Notes: generated from the letters alone by a model not told the origin. Positions 27,316 through 36,464 are shown, numbered from the stretch's first letter. The stretch: DNA of 49,213 bases from an uncultured Gammaproteobacteria bacterium (GCA_913060615.1 CAJXUL010000004.1:1-49213), one strand, 5' to 3'. A program made the numbers and translations.

Positions 27316-27573
27316 ATGAGCGACAAAAAGAAGACTGCCAAAAGCAAAGAAGGCGACGTTAACTTTGAAGCAGCAATGATTGAACTGGAGCAGTTGGTCC
27401 GGCAAATGGAAAATGGCGACCTCAGCCTAGATGAATCGCTAAAGGCTTTTGAACGCGGCGTACTGTTAACGCGCCAGTGCCAAAAATCTTTGGCAGAGGC
27501 TGAGCTGAAAGTTAAAATGCTCTCGGCAGAAGGCGTGATTGAAGACCCAGATGTAAGCGACTTAGATGCTTAA
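27316..27573 (+). CDS. xseB: Exodeoxyribonuclease VII small subunit
   Basis: The 85-residue protein matches XseB: NFEAAMIELEQLVRQMENGDLSLDESLKAFERG is the full family core (residues 17-49), then a second helix with LLTRQCQ. With XseA (not in the window) it forms exonuclease VII, which degrades single-stranded DNA in repair. The Lys-rich N-terminal extension is common. The gene overlaps ispA by eight bases, the usual gammaproteobacterial xseB-ispA arrangement. Confidence 0.96.
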   Translation: MSDKKKTAKSKEGDVNFEAAMIELEQLVRQMENGDLSLDESLKAFERGVLLTRQCQKSLAEAELKVKMLSAEGVIEDPDVSDLDA

Positions 27574-28447
27574 TGACCATGCCACTCTGCAGCTGCAAAT
27601 AGAAGAGTCATTACAGCAGCACCTACCCACCAACTCGCAAATCGCCCAACCCATGCTCAATGCTATGACCTATGCGGTGATGGGTGGTGGCAAAAGGCTT
27701 AGGCCTATGCTGGTTTGCGCCGGCAGCGAAGCCTTTGGTGGAGACTACAACAGCGCACTGCCAGCGGGCTGCGCTTTCGAATTTATCCATGCTTACTCAC
27801 TGATCCATGACGACTTGCCGTCAATGGATGATGATGAGCTAAGACACGGTCGACCAAGTACCCATGTAGCTTTTGGTGAAGCCACCGCAATTTTGGCCGG
27901 CGACAGCCTACACTCTCTCGCATTCCAATCTATCAGCGAAGCTGCAAATATTTCTCCAGCAAGCAAACTCAATATTATCAGTCTGCTCTCCAAAGCTGCC
28001 GGCTGGCCAGGCATGTCTGGCGGCCAATGTTTAGATATAGAGGCTGAGGGTAAACTCCTGTCGCTGACAGAACTAGAAATGTTACACGCGGCAAAAACCG
28101 GTGCATTGATCAAATCAGCCCTTGAAGTGGGCGCACTGTGCGCTGAAGCAGATACTAGCTCTACTGCTTATAAAGCCATAGGAGAGTTTGGTGCCAAGAT
28201 CGGCTTAGCTTTTCAGGTAGTAGATGACATACTAGATGTCACACAAACAAACGAGGTATTGGGCAAGCCAGCAGGTTCAGATGAGGGCTTAAACAAAAAT
28301 ACGTTTCCTCGACTACTAGGCTTAGATGAGTCGAAAAAGAAGGCCGAAAATTTACTGCAAGAGGCACTGGCTCTACTAGAACAAAGCGATCTAAAAACGC
28401 CGCTACTTGAAATGTTGGCCTACCGCGCAGTACACAGAACGTTCTAA
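27566..28447 (+). CDS. ispA: Farnesyl diphosphate synthase
   Basis: The 293-residue prenyltransferase makes farnesyl diphosphate from IPP and DMAPP/GPP for quinone and undecaprenyl synthesis. The first Asp-rich motif is DDLPSMDDDELRHGRPS and the second is QVVDDILD; GGGKRLRP supplies the substrate-binding Lys-Arg. The start overlaps the xseB end by eight bases. The usual following gene dxs is absent; the next gene is convergent pgpA. Confidence 0.95.
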   Translation: MLNDHATLQLQIEESLQQHLPTNSQIAQPMLNAMTYAVMGGGKRLRPMLVCAGSEAFGGDYNSALPAGCAFEFIHAYSLIHDDLPSMDDDELRHGRPSTHVAFGEATAILAGDSLHSLAFQSISEAANISPASKLNIISLLSKAAGWPGMSGGQCLDIEAEGKLLSLTELEMLHAAKTGALIKSALEVGALCAEADTSSTAYKAIGEFGAKIGLAFQVVDDILDVTQTNEVLGKPAGSDEGLNKNTFPRLLGLDESKKKAENLLQEALALLEQSDLKTPLLEMLAYRAVHRTF

Positions 28448-28452
28448 TACCG

Positions 28453-28466
28453 GGCTTCGCAGCCCT
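28453..28466. terminator. Hairpin between convergent ispA and pgpA
   Basis: GGGCT-tcgc-AGCCC forms a stable tetraloop hairpin just after the ispA stop. Without a T-tract it is a weak terminator candidate. Confidence 0.4.
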
Positions 28467-28506
28467 GGCCTGTTCACTTGCAAACCAACCCCGCCAGCAA
28501 GAACGT

Positions 28507-28974
28507 CTAGACTTGAAGCACCAACCAAATAATGCCGGCGCTGATTAAGCCGGCCATCATGTCATCTGCCATAATACCCAAGCCGCTGTGCACGTTGGCA
28601 TCGAGCCAACCCACAACCCCAGGCTTGACGATATCAAAAAATCTAAATAGGCCAAATGCTAACAATGCCACCCACCAAATCTGCGGCGCAAAAATCAGCG
28701 CGAGCCATACGCCGGCTACTTCGTCCGCAACTATTTGCGGCTCATCTTGAATGCCAAGGCGCTTAATCAATTTACTGCATAGCCACCAACTGAGAAAGAA
28801 GTAACCAATAATAATCAGTAATTGTGTAAGGACCGATAATTCGGCGAGAAAAAACCACCAAAAAATCAGGCCTCCCAAAGACCCCCAAGTGCCCGGAGCC
28901 GGCCGCAAAAAGCCCAGCCCAAATGCCGTGAGCCAAAATACCGAGGGTTGAAAAATTTGCCTTGGACTAAGCAT
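28507..28974 (-). CDS. pgpA: Phosphatidylglycerophosphatase A
   Basis: The 155-residue membrane enzyme removes phosphate from phosphatidylglycerophosphate to make phosphatidylglycerol. Family marks are FGLGFLRPAPGTWGSL near the N-terminus, ADEVAGVWLAL in the middle and the C-terminal GLGIMADDMMAGL, with three to four membrane segments. It overlaps the thiL end by eight bases, the usual nusB-thiL-pgpA operon end. Confidence 0.95.
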   Translation of the reverse strand: MLSPRQIFQPSVFWLTAFGLGFLRPAPGTWGSLGGLIFWWFFLAELSVLTQLLIIIGYFFLSWWLCSKLIKRLGIQDEPQIVADEVAGVWLALIFAPQIWWVALLAFGLFRFFDIVKPGVVGWLDANVHSGLGIMADDMMAGLISAGIIWLVLQV

Positions 28975-29866
28975 TGAAATGTTTGTATCCCTTGGTGTCT
29001 ATGGAATTGCCATTCAGCCAAATGCCTTTTTCTGTACACAGCTCGCCAATGTGAAAGGCGTCGGGGTGCGGTTGCTCGCTAGCAAATAGCAGTTGATAGT
29101 CGTCGCTTGCATTCAGCGCATCCGCCAAACTGGCACCAGTAGTTAGTGGAATTTTTTCTTCAATAAGTCTGGCGCCGCAACCACTGGCCTTAGTTAGATG
29201 ACCTAAATCTTGTAGCAGACCGTCTGAGATATCTATGGCACAGGAGGCTGAGCTCAGGCCTTGCTGCCAGTCAAATCTTGCCTGGGGTTTGTAGTAGGCT
29301 TTTTGCAATTCATTCATAGCATCGACCTTAACAGGCAAGAGCATATCCTGACGCAAGCAAGCACCAGCGCCACCCAACGGTCCAGAAACATAAATTTTGT
29401 CACCAGGCCTGCCACCAGAGCGTCTAATCTCACAACCACGCGCCACTTCACCATGAGCGCTAACGGCAATATTTAGCGGTCCACGCGTCATATTACCGCC
29501 GCAAATATAAGTACCACTGTCTCGGGCAGCTTGGGCCATACCCCCACTCAACTGCGCTAGCCAGCTACCATCACCTACATCAGCCTCGGTTAAAGTTAAA
29601 GCAACAATGCAATATCTGGGCGTAGCGCCCATTGCTGCAATGTCGGACAGGCTGACCATGAGCGCGCGATAACCTATTAAAAATGCAGGAGCTTGTGCGG
29701 GAAAATGCACATTGGGAACAAGAACGTCAATGGAAGCGACTTGATCGAAGCCGGAGGTAGGTGTAATCACTGCAGCATCATCGCCGGGGCCTAAACGCAC
29801 CCATTCGCCTTGAGCACGATCACCCATGGCCTCTACGATAATGTCTATCAGCGCAAATTCATCCAC
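28967..29866 (-). CDS. thiL: Thiamine-monophosphate kinase
   Basis: The enzyme phosphorylates thiamine phosphate to the active diphosphate. The Mg-binding LGPGDDAAVI, the SDIAAMGA segment, ICGGNMTRG and DISDGLLQDLGHL match ThiL. A longer frame begins at 29896 but would overlap nusB by 38 bases. GTG at 29866 (MDEFALIDII) is preferred because AAAGG lies eight bases upstream and ThiL proteins begin with an EF-L-I motif; GTG 29872 is also possible. It overlaps nusB by eight bases. Confidence 0.93.
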   Translation of the reverse strand: MDEFALIDIIVEAMGDRAQGEWVRLGPGDDAAVITPTSGFDQVASIDVLVPNVHFPAQAPAFLIGYRALMVSLSDIAAMGATPRYCIVALTLTEADVGDGSWLAQLSGGMAQAARDSGTYICGGNMTRGPLNIAVSAHGEVARGCEIRRSGGRPGDKIYVSGPLGGAGACLRQDMLLPVKVDAMNELQKAYYKPQARFDWQQGLSSASCAIDISDGLLQDLGHLTKASGCGARLIEEKIPLTTGASLADALNASDDYQLLFASEQPHPDAFHIGELCTEKGIWLNGNSIDTKGYKHFNA

Positions 29867-30350
29867 GCCCACTACCTTTAGCCGCGTTAACTTCAATGCT
29901 TCTAGCGCTCTTAGCCAACTGGTCTAATACACCGTTGACATATTTATGCGCATCTTGCGAGCCAAACAATTTTGTTAACTCAACATACTCATCGATAACC
30001 ACCTTATATGGAACGTCGATACGCTGAATCATTTCTGTAGCAGCCAAACGCAATATGCCCCGCTCAACCACGTCTAACTGATCAATAGAACGATCTAGCA
30101 ATGGGCTTAGCTGCGCATCTAGGTCTGCTGTGGTGGTCATCATCAAATGCAGTACTTCACCAAAGAAATCTGCGTCTGCTTTGTCTAATGCTTTTTCACC
30201 AAACTCTCGGCGTAACTGAGCAATACTGGTGCCAGACACATGCCATTGATAAGCAGCTTGGACTAGCGCTCTGCGCGCTTTGCGGCGCGCCCACATATTA
30301 GGCTTCTTTGGTGGTTTATCGGCCACTTTATCGGGCACTTGATCGGTCAT
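29859..30350 (-). CDS. nusB: Transcription antitermination factor NusB
   Basis: The 163-residue all-helical protein binds boxA RNA with S10 in rRNA antitermination. The N-terminus ARRALVQAAYQWHVSG and the C-terminal helices PYKVVIDEYVELTKLFGSQDAHKYVNGVLDQLA (about residues 112-144) are typical. In most Gammaproteobacteria ribH comes just before nusB; here ribD is the upstream neighbour (52-base gap). Confidence 0.96.
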   Translation of the reverse strand: MTDQVPDKVADKPPKKPNMWARRKARRALVQAAYQWHVSGTSIAQLRREFGEKALDKADADFFGEVLHLMMTTTADLDAQLSPLLDRSIDQLDVVERGILRLAATEMIQRIDVPYKVVIDEYVELTKLFGSQDAHKYVNGVLDQLAKSARSIEVNAAKGSGRG

Positions 30351-30402
30351 GTAGCTTTCGTTCTCTTATTTTTTCAAACGACGCCAAGCGTCAGCAGTAG
30401 GA

Positions 30403-31482
30403 CTATTTGTTTAACGGACGCAGGGTCAGTCGAACGTCGTCGCCTATTCTAGCCTGATCCACCACTTTGGCATCTATGCTATCTGCAAGTTTTTCAATAT
30501 TAAAATCTGCCAACTGACGAACATTGTGGCCCAAAGCCTTGGGCGCTAGGTAACAAATCCATTCATCCCACAAATTAGCCTGAAGAAAACTGCCCACCAC
30601 ACCCGGACCTGCTTCTACTAAGACCTCGTTGCAGCCGCGGTTGCCCAGTTCGTCTAGCAAAGCTAGAAGGTTATTGGGGCCACCTTTTGGAAAGAGTCTA
30701 CCCACACTTTCGGAGTCTTCCACAGACACCTCAACGGTGTCGTTGTGGACAAGCAACGTTGGGTGACCATCGCACATTAACTTGCTGGACAAGGGCGTAC
30801 GCGCAGCGGAATCTAAAACCACTCGGAGCGGCTGACAGCAATGAGCATACTTTTCATCACGCACATTCAACGCAGGATTATCGGCTATGACAGTGCCGAC
30901 GCCAGTAATCACTGCATCACTGCGCGCACGCCAGTACTGCACATCCGCCCTGGCACTTGGACCGGTAATCCACTGACTTTCGCCATTAGCTAGAGCTATT
31001 GCACCATCGATACTGCTGGCTGTTTTAAGCCGAACTAATGGACGATTGTTAGTAATGCGTTGAGCAAAACCAGCGATGCAGGCCCGCGCTTCGGCTAAGT
31101 CCAACAATGCCACTTTAATGTTAGCAGCCTCAAGCATGGCTATGCCTTTACCCGCTACACGAGGATTAGGATCTAAAGTACCTATGACCACTCTAGCCAC
31201 ACCAGCGTCGATTAACGTTTGCGCGCAAGCAGGGGTTTGGCCAAAAAATGAACAGGGCTCTAAGCTGACATAGACCGTTGCACCCGCCACATCGCCGCCA
31301 GCATTGGCAATTGCGTTGACCTCGGCGTGGCCTTGGCCCGCGAACTGATGATAACCCCGGCCGATGACCTGGCCATTGCGCGTAATGATGCACCCGACTG
31401 TTGGGTTAGGCGCGCAGGTGAAACGCCCACCTTCAGCAAGCTGAATAGTTGCCTGAATAAATAGTCGGTCAGAGGATTTCAT
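30403..31482 (-). CDS. ribD: Bifunctional riboflavin biosynthesis protein RibD (deaminase/reductase)
   Basis: The 359-residue enzyme carries out the second and third steps of riboflavin synthesis. The N-terminal deaminase has zinc site HAEVNA and EPCSFFGQTPAC. The usual His in the segment (PCSHFG) is Phe here; this residue is not a zinc ligand but is normally conserved. The reductase domain begins near LVRLKTASSIDGAIA with ESQWITG and NDEVLVEAGPGV-like elements. The usual ribE, ribBA and ribH genes do not follow. It follows nrdR (58-base gap). Confidence 0.94.
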   Translation of the reverse strand: MKSSDRLFIQATIQLAEGGRFTCAPNPTVGCIITRNGQVIGRGYHQFAGQGHAEVNAIANAGGDVAGATVYVSLEPCSFFGQTPACAQTLIDAGVARVVIGTLDPNPRVAGKGIAMLEAANIKVALLDLAEARACIAGFAQRITNNRPLVRLKTASSIDGAIALANGESQWITGPSARADVQYWRARSDAVITGVGTVIADNPALNVRDEKYAHCCQPLRVVLDSAARTPLSSKLMCDGHPTLLVHNDTVEVSVEDSESVGRLFPKGGPNNLLALLDELGNRGCNEVLVEAGPGVVGSFLQANLWDEWICYLAPKALGHNVRQLADFNIEKLADSIDAKVVDQARIGDDVRLTLRPLNK

Positions 31483-31540
31483 CGAAGACTCTCATAGACG
31501 GCATTCATACGAGACTTTCATAAGAAGCTTTCATAACAGA

Positions 31541-32002
31541 TCAGGATTCTTTAGCGAGACTGAGTTTTTGAATTTCATCGGCAAATTCGCTCAGATCTTG
31601 GAAGTCGCGGTAAACAGAGGCAAAACGCACATAAGCCACTGGATCTAGGGCGCGCAACTCTGTCATCACCTCTTCGCCCACTTGCAGGGAGGGCAACTCG
31701 CGCTCGCCGGTGGAACGCATGCGATGCTTGATGTGATTTAAAGAAGTTTCAATTTCATCGACACTGACGGGGCGCTTTTCTAGCGCCTTAGACAAACCGT
31801 AGCGCAACTTATCTTCGTCGAAAGGCTCTCTACGGCCATCTCGCTTAATCAGGTGTGGCATAACCAACTCAGCGGTCTCGAAAGTGGTATAGCGTTCACC
31901 ACAGGTTAGGCATTCCCGCCTACGACGCACGGCTTCGCCATCCGTCACCAGACGAGAATCTATTACCTTTGTGTCTTCTGCACTACAAAAGGGACAATGC
32001 AT
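31541..32002 (-). CDS. nrdR: Transcriptional repressor NrdR
   Basis: The 153-residue repressor controls ribonucleotide reductase genes. The N-terminal zinc ribbon MHCPFC..C and [12 protein letters not shown] is complete, and the ATP-cone follows ([16 protein letters not shown]). The gene starts the ribD-nusB-thiL-pgpA set, preceded by glyA. Confidence 0.97.
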   Translation of the reverse strand: MHCPFCSAEDTKVIDSRLVTDGEAVRRRRECLTCGERYTTFETAELVMPHLIKRDGRREPFDEDKLRYGLSKALEKRPVSVDEIETSLNHIKHRMRSTGERELPSLQVGEEVMTELRALDPVAYVRFASVYRDFQDLSEFADEIQKLSLAKES

Positions 32003-32043
32003 GGCCAGTTACCTTTCGAATGAGCTATGACTCATGCCTTGAT

Positions 32044-33303
32044 CTAGTTTTTCGGATAAACCGGAAATCTACCACAAAGCTCGAGGACCTTGGCTTGAAC
32101 AGCCTGATTCACTTCTTCGTTTTCAATGTCGTCTAAGATATCGGCAATCCAACCCGCAAGTAAATGACATTCGGCTTCTTTAAAGCCTCTACGAGTCACA
32201 GCCGGGGAGCCAATACGCACACCGCTGGTAACAAACGGTGAGCGAGGATCATTAGGCACGGCATTCTTATTCACGGTGATATTGGCTTTGCCAAGAGCAG
32301 CATCCGCTGCCTTACCGGTAATGTCTTTGTCGACCAAATCCAAAAGCAACAGGTGATTGTCAGTGCCACCAGATACCACAGAATAACCACGATCCATCAA
32401 TCCAGCGGCAAGCGCACGGGCATTAGCCAATGTTTGCGTTTGGTAGGCCTTAAACTCAGGCGTCATAGCCTCTTTAAACGCTACAGCTTTAGCTGCGATA
32501 ACGTGCATCAACGGGCCACCTTGGCTACCGGGAAACAACGCAGAATTAAGTTTCTTCTCAATATCTGGATTAGAGCGCGCCAAGATAATGCCGCCACGTG
32601 GACCGCCCAATGTCTTGTGGGTAGTAGAAGTAACAACGTCAGCAAAGGGCACAGGGTTGGGGTATTCACCCGCGGCAACTAAACCGGCAACGTGAGCCAT
32701 ATCAACTAGCAGGTAAGCGCCGACAGAATCGGCAATTTCCCGAAAACGCTGCCAGTCAATTTGACGCGAATAGGCAGAAAAGCCAGCAAGTAATAATTTG
32801 GGCTTATGCTCAAGGGCCAGGCGCGCCACTTCATCATAATCGATAGAGCCAGTAGCAATGTCGATACCATACTGAACCGCGTTATAGAGTTTGCCAGAGA
32901 AGTTGACCGAAGCACCGTGTGTTAAGTGACCACCATCAGCAAGGCTCATACCTAAGACAGTATCGCCACCCTCTAATAAGGCCAAATAAACCGCTGCATT
33001 GGCTTGGGAACCTGAGTGCGGCTGCACGTTGGCATAATCCGCTCCAAATAATTCTTTAATCCGTTCAATAGCCAGCACTTCTACTTTATCGACATGCTCA
33101 CAACCACCGTAATAGCGCTTGCCCGGGTAACCTTCGGCATATTTATTAGTTAATACGCTGCCTTGGGCTTCCATAGTTCTTGGGCTGGCGTAGTTTTCCG
33201 AAGCAATCAGCTCAATGTGCTCTTCTTGACGAACGGTTTCTTGAGCAATAGCGGCGGCAACTTCATCATCAAAACCTGCAATGGTCTCATTTCCTGAAAA
33301 CAT
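32044..33303 (-). CDS. glyA: Serine hydroxymethyltransferase
   Basis: The 419-residue PLP enzyme interconverts serine and glycine and loads the folate C1 pool. PLP Lys is in [34 protein letters not shown] and [17 protein letters not shown] are typical. The frame is open for 50 codons more (to 33453), but ATG 33303 has AAAGAGG upstream and matches the family N-terminus ([15 protein letters not shown]). A long 5' leader may be regulatory. Confidence 0.96.
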   Translation of the reverse strand: MFSGNETIAGFDDEVAAAIAQETVRQEEHIELIASENYASPRTMEAQGSVLTNKYAEGYPGKRYYGGCEHVDKVEVLAIERIKELFGADYANVQPHSGSQANAAVYLALLEGGDTVLGMSLADGGHLTHGASVNFSGKLYNAVQYGIDIATGSIDYDEVARLALEHKPKLLLAGFSAYSRQIDWQRFREIADSVGAYLLVDMAHVAGLVAAGEYPNPVPFADVVTSTTHKTLGGPRGGIILARSNPDIEKKLNSALFPGSQGGPLMHVIAAKAVAFKEAMTPEFKAYQTQTLANARALAAGLMDRGYSVVSGGTDNHLLLLDLVDKDITGKAADAALGKANITVNKNAVPNDPRSPFVTSGVRIGSPAVTRRGFKEAECHLLAGWIADILDDIENEEVNQAVQAKVLELCGRFPVYPKN

Positions 33304-33687
33304 GAAAAAACCTCTTTTAAATAGGGCAACTTGAAATTGTGTGGCGGGGAAAACTACTCCGCTTTGAAGCTGCGAAGTATAACTTAAAGCACGCGCTCGT
33401 TGAGGTGAAAGAAACGCCATTTTGATAGAAATTCTTTCATATTGTTTAGACAACAGGCACCCAAACCAAGCAAAGGCGCCAGCAATTCGAAAACGCCGCG
33501 CAAAACCAAAGCAACACTCATCGCCAAGATAAAGGGCAGATACGACGGATAATAAGAAGGTAATGGCGAAGTATGGGGAAAATAGTTAAAAGGTAATGAC
33601 AAAGTTAATTTGCCAGTTAGCTGTATAGGGGATGGCACGACGTATAGATGACCGTATACTTCCGCTTTTGTTTTATCAGGAAGATTA
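33304..33687. promoter_or_regulatory. glyA / ettA divergent intergenic region
   Basis: This 384-base gap holds both promoters. A TATACT box for glyA lies on the minus strand at 33376-33381, and a TATACT box on the plus strand near 33654-33659 may serve ettA; neither has a clear -35. A minus-strand frame 33384-33638 (84 codons, one hydrophobic segment) is a doubtful leader ORF. I see no riboswitch-like fold. Confidence 0.4.
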
Positions 33688-35355
33688 ATGGCGCAGTACG
33701 TCTATACCATGCAAGGGGTGACCAAAATTGTCCCACCGCAAAGAACCATTTTGGAAAATATTCACCTCTCGTTTTTCCCTGGCGCCAAAATTGGCGTGCT
33801 GGGCCTAAACGGTTCAGGTAAATCTAGCCTGCTGCGAATTATGGCAGGGGAAGACACCGATATTGAAGGCGAAGCCAGACCACAAAAAGACATTCGTGTG
33901 GGTTACCTGCCTCAGGAACCGGCGTTGGATGAAAGCTTGGACGTACGCGGCAACGTAGAGCTGGGCGTCGCTGAAATAATGTCTGTACTGAAAGAGTACA
34001 ACGAGATTTCGGATAAGTTCGCAGAGCCAATGGACGACGACGAAATGACACGCCTGCTAGAACGCCAAGGTGATTTGTCTACCCAGATAGACGCAGTAGA
34101 TGGCTGGGAAATCGACCGCACACTAGACATTGCAGCCGACGCACTCAGGCTACCCGCATGGGATACACCGGTGAACATGTTGTCAGGGGGCGAACGTAGA
34201 AGAGTGGCCCTATGCTCACTGTTGTTGTCTAAGCCAGACATGTTGTTATTGGATGAGCCCACCAACCACTTGGACGCAGAAAGCGTATCTTGGTTAGAGC
34301 GCTTTCTTGACGAGTACGCAGGCACCGTAGTGGCGGTGACTCACGATCGCTACTTCCTAGACAACGTCGCAAGCTGGATCTTAGAGCTAGACCGCGGACG
34401 CGGACTACCCTATGAAGGCAACTACACCAATTGGTTAGAAAACAAAGAAGCACGACTGGCGCAAGAAACATCACGAGACGAAGCCAAACAACGCGTGATT
34501 AAGGCCGAGCTAGAATGGGTAAGATCCAACGCCAAAGGTAAGCGGACTAAGAGTAAGTCACGCTTGGCTCGCTTCGATGACCTTGTTGCTGCTGAAGAAG
34601 AAAGACGCAACGAAACAGGCGAACTGTTTATTCCCACAGGCGAGCGCCTTGGCGAAAAAGTCATGGTGATAAACAACTTAAGCAAAGGCTTTGGCGAAAG
34701 ATTGTTGATCGACAACTTCAACGCCATCATTCCACGCGGCGCAATCGTTGGCATCATTGGTGGTAACGGCGCAGGTAAATCAACATTCTTCAAAATGCTC
34801 ACTGGCCAAGAAAAACCAGACACGGGCAGCATTGATATTGGTTCAACCGTGCAAATGGCCTACGTTGACCAAAGCCGGGATGAACTCAGTGATGACAAAA
34901 CTGTGTGGGAAGAAGTTTCCGACAACCAAGACATCATGCGAATTGGTAAGCACGAAATAGCCAGCCGAGCATATGTAGGTAGATTCAACTTCAAAGGCAC
35001 CGACCAGCAAAAATTTGTGGGCAAGCTTTCAGGTGGAGAACGCAACCGCGTACACCTAGCAAAACTCCTGCGCAGAGGCGCAAACGTATTGCTGTTGGAC
35101 GAACCGACCAACGACTTAGATGTGGAAACACTCCGCGCACTGGAAGAAGCCATACTCAGCTTCGCAGGTACAGCGTTGGTGATCTCACACGACAGATGGT
35201 TCCTAGACCGCGTTGCCACACACATCATCGCCTTTGAAGGCGACAGCGATGTGGTTTGGTATGAAGGCAACTACAGCGAGTACGAAGTAGACCGCAAGAA
35301 ACGCTTAGGCGATTCAGCACCCACCCGAGTGCAGTACAAGCCTATTCACCGATAG
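33688..35355 (+). CDS. ettA: Energy-dependent translational throttle protein EttA (ABC-F)
   Basis: The 555-residue ABC-F ATPase binds the ribosomal E site and couples initiation to ATP level. It has two ABC domains: Walker A GLNGSGKSS and GGNGAGKST, signature LSGGERRRVAL and LSGGERNRVHL, and Walker B LLLLDEPTNHLD and VLLLDEPTNDLD. The inter-domain linker with WVRSNAKGKRTKSKSRL and the C-terminal WYEGNYSEYE are EttA-like. The gene is the left neighbour of the cassette array, and the array debris abuts its stop codon. Confidence 0.96.
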   Translation: MAQYVYTMQGVTKIVPPQRTILENIHLSFFPGAKIGVLGLNGSGKSSLLRIMAGEDTDIEGEARPQKDIRVGYLPQEPALDESLDVRGNVELGVAEIMSVLKEYNEISDKFAEPMDDDEMTRLLERQGDLSTQIDAVDGWEIDRTLDIAADALRLPAWDTPVNMLSGGERRRVALCSLLLSKPDMLLLDEPTNHLDAESVSWLERFLDEYAGTVVAVTHDRYFLDNVASWILELDRGRGLPYEGNYTNWLENKEARLAQETSRDEAKQRVIKAELEWVRSNAKGKRTKSKSRLARFDDLVAAEEERRNETGELFIPTGERLGEKVMVINNLSKGFGERLLIDNFNAIIPRGAIVGIIGGNGAGKSTFFKMLTGQEKPDTGSIDIGSTVQMAYVDQSRDELSDDKTVWEEVSDNQDIMRIGKHEIASRAYVGRFNFKGTDQQKFVGKLSGGERNRVHLAKLLRRGANVLLLDEPTNDLDVETLRALEEAILSFAGTALVISHDRWFLDRVATHIIAFEGDSDVVWYEGNYSEYEVDRKKRLGDSAPTRVQYKPIHR

Positions 35356-35381
35356 GGAAGGGATAGGTTGGGATAGGTAGA

Positions 35382-35402
35382 GGTAGCCGGAGTCAGGTTA
35401 CC
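35382..35402 (+). terminator. Possible ettA terminator
   Basis: GGTAGCC (35382-35388) pairs with GGTTACC (35396-35402) and is followed by TTTAT. It is 27 bases after the ettA stop; weak but in the right place. Confidence 0.4.
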
Positions 35403-35404
35403 TT

Positions 35405-35497
35405 TATCGCGGTCGCTTAATGAACGCGGGCAGCCTAGCCAATAATCTATGGCTTCATCAACATCAGCTTTGTTAATTTTCGTTTTGCAGTTTTCAT
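35405..35497 (-). pseudogene. Truncated cassette gene (array end)
   Basis: An ATG at 35497 lies ten bases after attC site G, where a cassette gene should begin. The frame stops after about 16 codons (MKTAKRKLTKLM). A second frame then reads INKADVDEAIDYWLGCPRS, which looks like coding sequence. A one-base shift in the AAAACGAAAA stretch would join them. The 3' part and attC are lost against ettA. The function is unknown. Confidence 0.45.
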
Positions 35498-35506
35498 GAC
35501 TATCAC

Positions 35507-35602
35507 ACCTAACGTCGCCATAAACGGATGCCGAAGCAACGCGAAAACAATCTGGTGGAGGCCGTTTTTTTGGCCGGAACGTATTTGATGACCTTGTTAG
35601 CC
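35507..35602 (-). other. attC site G
   Basis: Inverse core GGCTAAC (35602-35596) overlaps the TAA of the 35597 gene, and core GTTAGGT lies at 35513-35507. The inner arms are partly complementary (GGCCaaaaaaACGGCC and CCGGCC-like). Confidence 0.75.
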
Positions 35603-35947
35603 ATTTTTATTTTCTTCTCTCTCAGTTTGCATATGATTTGCCAGCCAAGATAAAAATCCGCTATAAATCAGAGAGCAGATGCAAAGTAGATATATGTGTT
35701 CACTAATTCTAGCGGTCTTTAAAGCTGACTGTACTTCCTTATCTTGGTTTTCTATGATTAATGGTAATAGACTCTCATGTGCAGTGCTGACACCTGTGTC
35801 ATGAAATATTGCAACCAATAACGCTCCCAGACTCGTATAGAATATTTTAGATGAAAACTCTTTTTCATAAAGCCGAGGGTGCTTATAAGCAATAAAAGTG
35901 AGTCCGCTTACGGCGGCTATTAATAAACCTGTATATAAATTTTCCAT
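35597..35947 (-). CDS. Cassette-encoded small membrane protein, unknown
   Basis: The 116-residue protein has three hydrophobic segments: about 4-22 (YTGLLIAAVSGLTFIAY), 34-50 (IFYTSLGALLVAIFHD) and 85-105 (IYLLCICSLIYSGFLSWLA). A charged tail ends it (TEREENKNG). I do not recognise the family. The start ATG lies 24 bases after attC site F with a weak AAAGAA ribosome binding site. TAA overlaps attC site G. Membrane proteins of this kind are common in integron cassettes; no function is proposed. Confidence 0.8.
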   Translation of the reverse strand: MENLYTGLLIAAVSGLTFIAYKHPRLYEKEFSSKIFYTSLGALLVAIFHDTGVSTAHESLLPLIIENQDKEVQSALKTARISEHIYLLCICSLIYSGFLSWLANHMQTEREENKNG

Positions 35948-35970
35948 TTAATTCTTTGATACCCATATAT

Positions 35971-36050
35971 AGCTAACGTCTCAAACAATGGCGCGCGCTT
36001 TTTGCGCCGTCCCAGTGACCGTAGGGAGCGATTTGAGCTGCTTGTTATGT
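35971..36050 (-). other. attC site F
   Basis: Inverse core ACATAAC overlaps the TAA at 36045-36047, and core GTTAGCT lies at 35977-35971. Arms GCTCAAATCG and GTTTGAG pair across the site. Confidence 0.8.
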
Positions 36051-36365
36051 AGCATTGGCATCACCGTGCCATTTTTGGAGAATATTATTTATTCTCGGAG
36101 GAATAGAGAGACTTAGCTCCTTAAATTTATCTAACTCCACAAATGATATAACAATCGCATTCTCTATTTCAGGGTGTAAGTCTTCACGAACGAGCAAGCT
36201 TTCAACAAAGCTAAGTATATCCGATGTACGAGGTGACTCTTCTTCGATTGCACACGCTAGAAACCCCATTTGTGGATGTAGTAAATTTTCGTCCTCAACT
36301 ACAAACGGAATATCTTCACCGAATTTTTCGATGACGTCCTTACTAAATTCACTAGTTCCGTACAC
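36045..36365 (-). CDS. Cassette-encoded hypothetical protein (106 aa)
   Basis: A small, acidic, soluble protein with DENLLHPQMGFLACAIEEES and a C-terminal helix NNILQKWHGDA; I do not recognise the family. The open frame extends upstream to a TTG at 36407, but that part lies inside attC site E. GTG at 36365 with AAAGAG six bases upstream is the likely start and fits the 10-25 base spacing from attC seen in the other cassettes. TAA overlaps attC site F. It resembles immunity-like small proteins in size and charge, but that is only an impression. Confidence 0.7.
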   Translation of the reverse strand: MYGTSEFSKDVIEKFGEDIPFVVEDENLLHPQMGFLACAIEEESPRTSDILSFVESLLVREDLHPEIENAIVISFVELDKFKELSLSIPPRINNILQKWHGDANAT

Positions 36366-36380
36366 TACATTCTCTTTGAT

Positions 36381-36464
36381 ACATAACGCTGCCAACACCG
36401 GAGGCAAAACTGTAGCGACGAAGGAGCGAAGGTTTTGACTTCCGATTGATTGGCCTTGTTAGGG
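36381..36464 (-). other. attC site E
   Basis: Inverse core CCCTAAC (36464-36458) directly follows the TAG of the 36465 gene, and core GTTATGT lies at 36387-36381. Arms GTCAAAACC and AGTTTTGCC pair. Confidence 0.8.

Noticed and set aside
29866-29896. thiL start at 29896
   Set aside because: It would overlap nusB by 38 bases; GTG 29866 has AAAGG at proper spacing and fits ThiL N-termini.
33303-33453. Longer glyA start at 33453
   Set aside because: The extra 50 residues do not match the family N-terminus and ATG 33303 has a good ribosome binding site.
33384-33638. 84-codon minus-strand frame with a hydrophobic segment upstream of glyA
   Set aside because: No ribosome binding site or family match, and it overlaps the glyA leader and probable ettA promoter; kept only as a note.
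36381-36464. Hairpin-rich gaps between minus ORFs could be transcription terminators or REP elements
   Set aside because: Their shared TAAC...GTTA ends, stop-codon overlap and one-gene spacing fit attC sites better.
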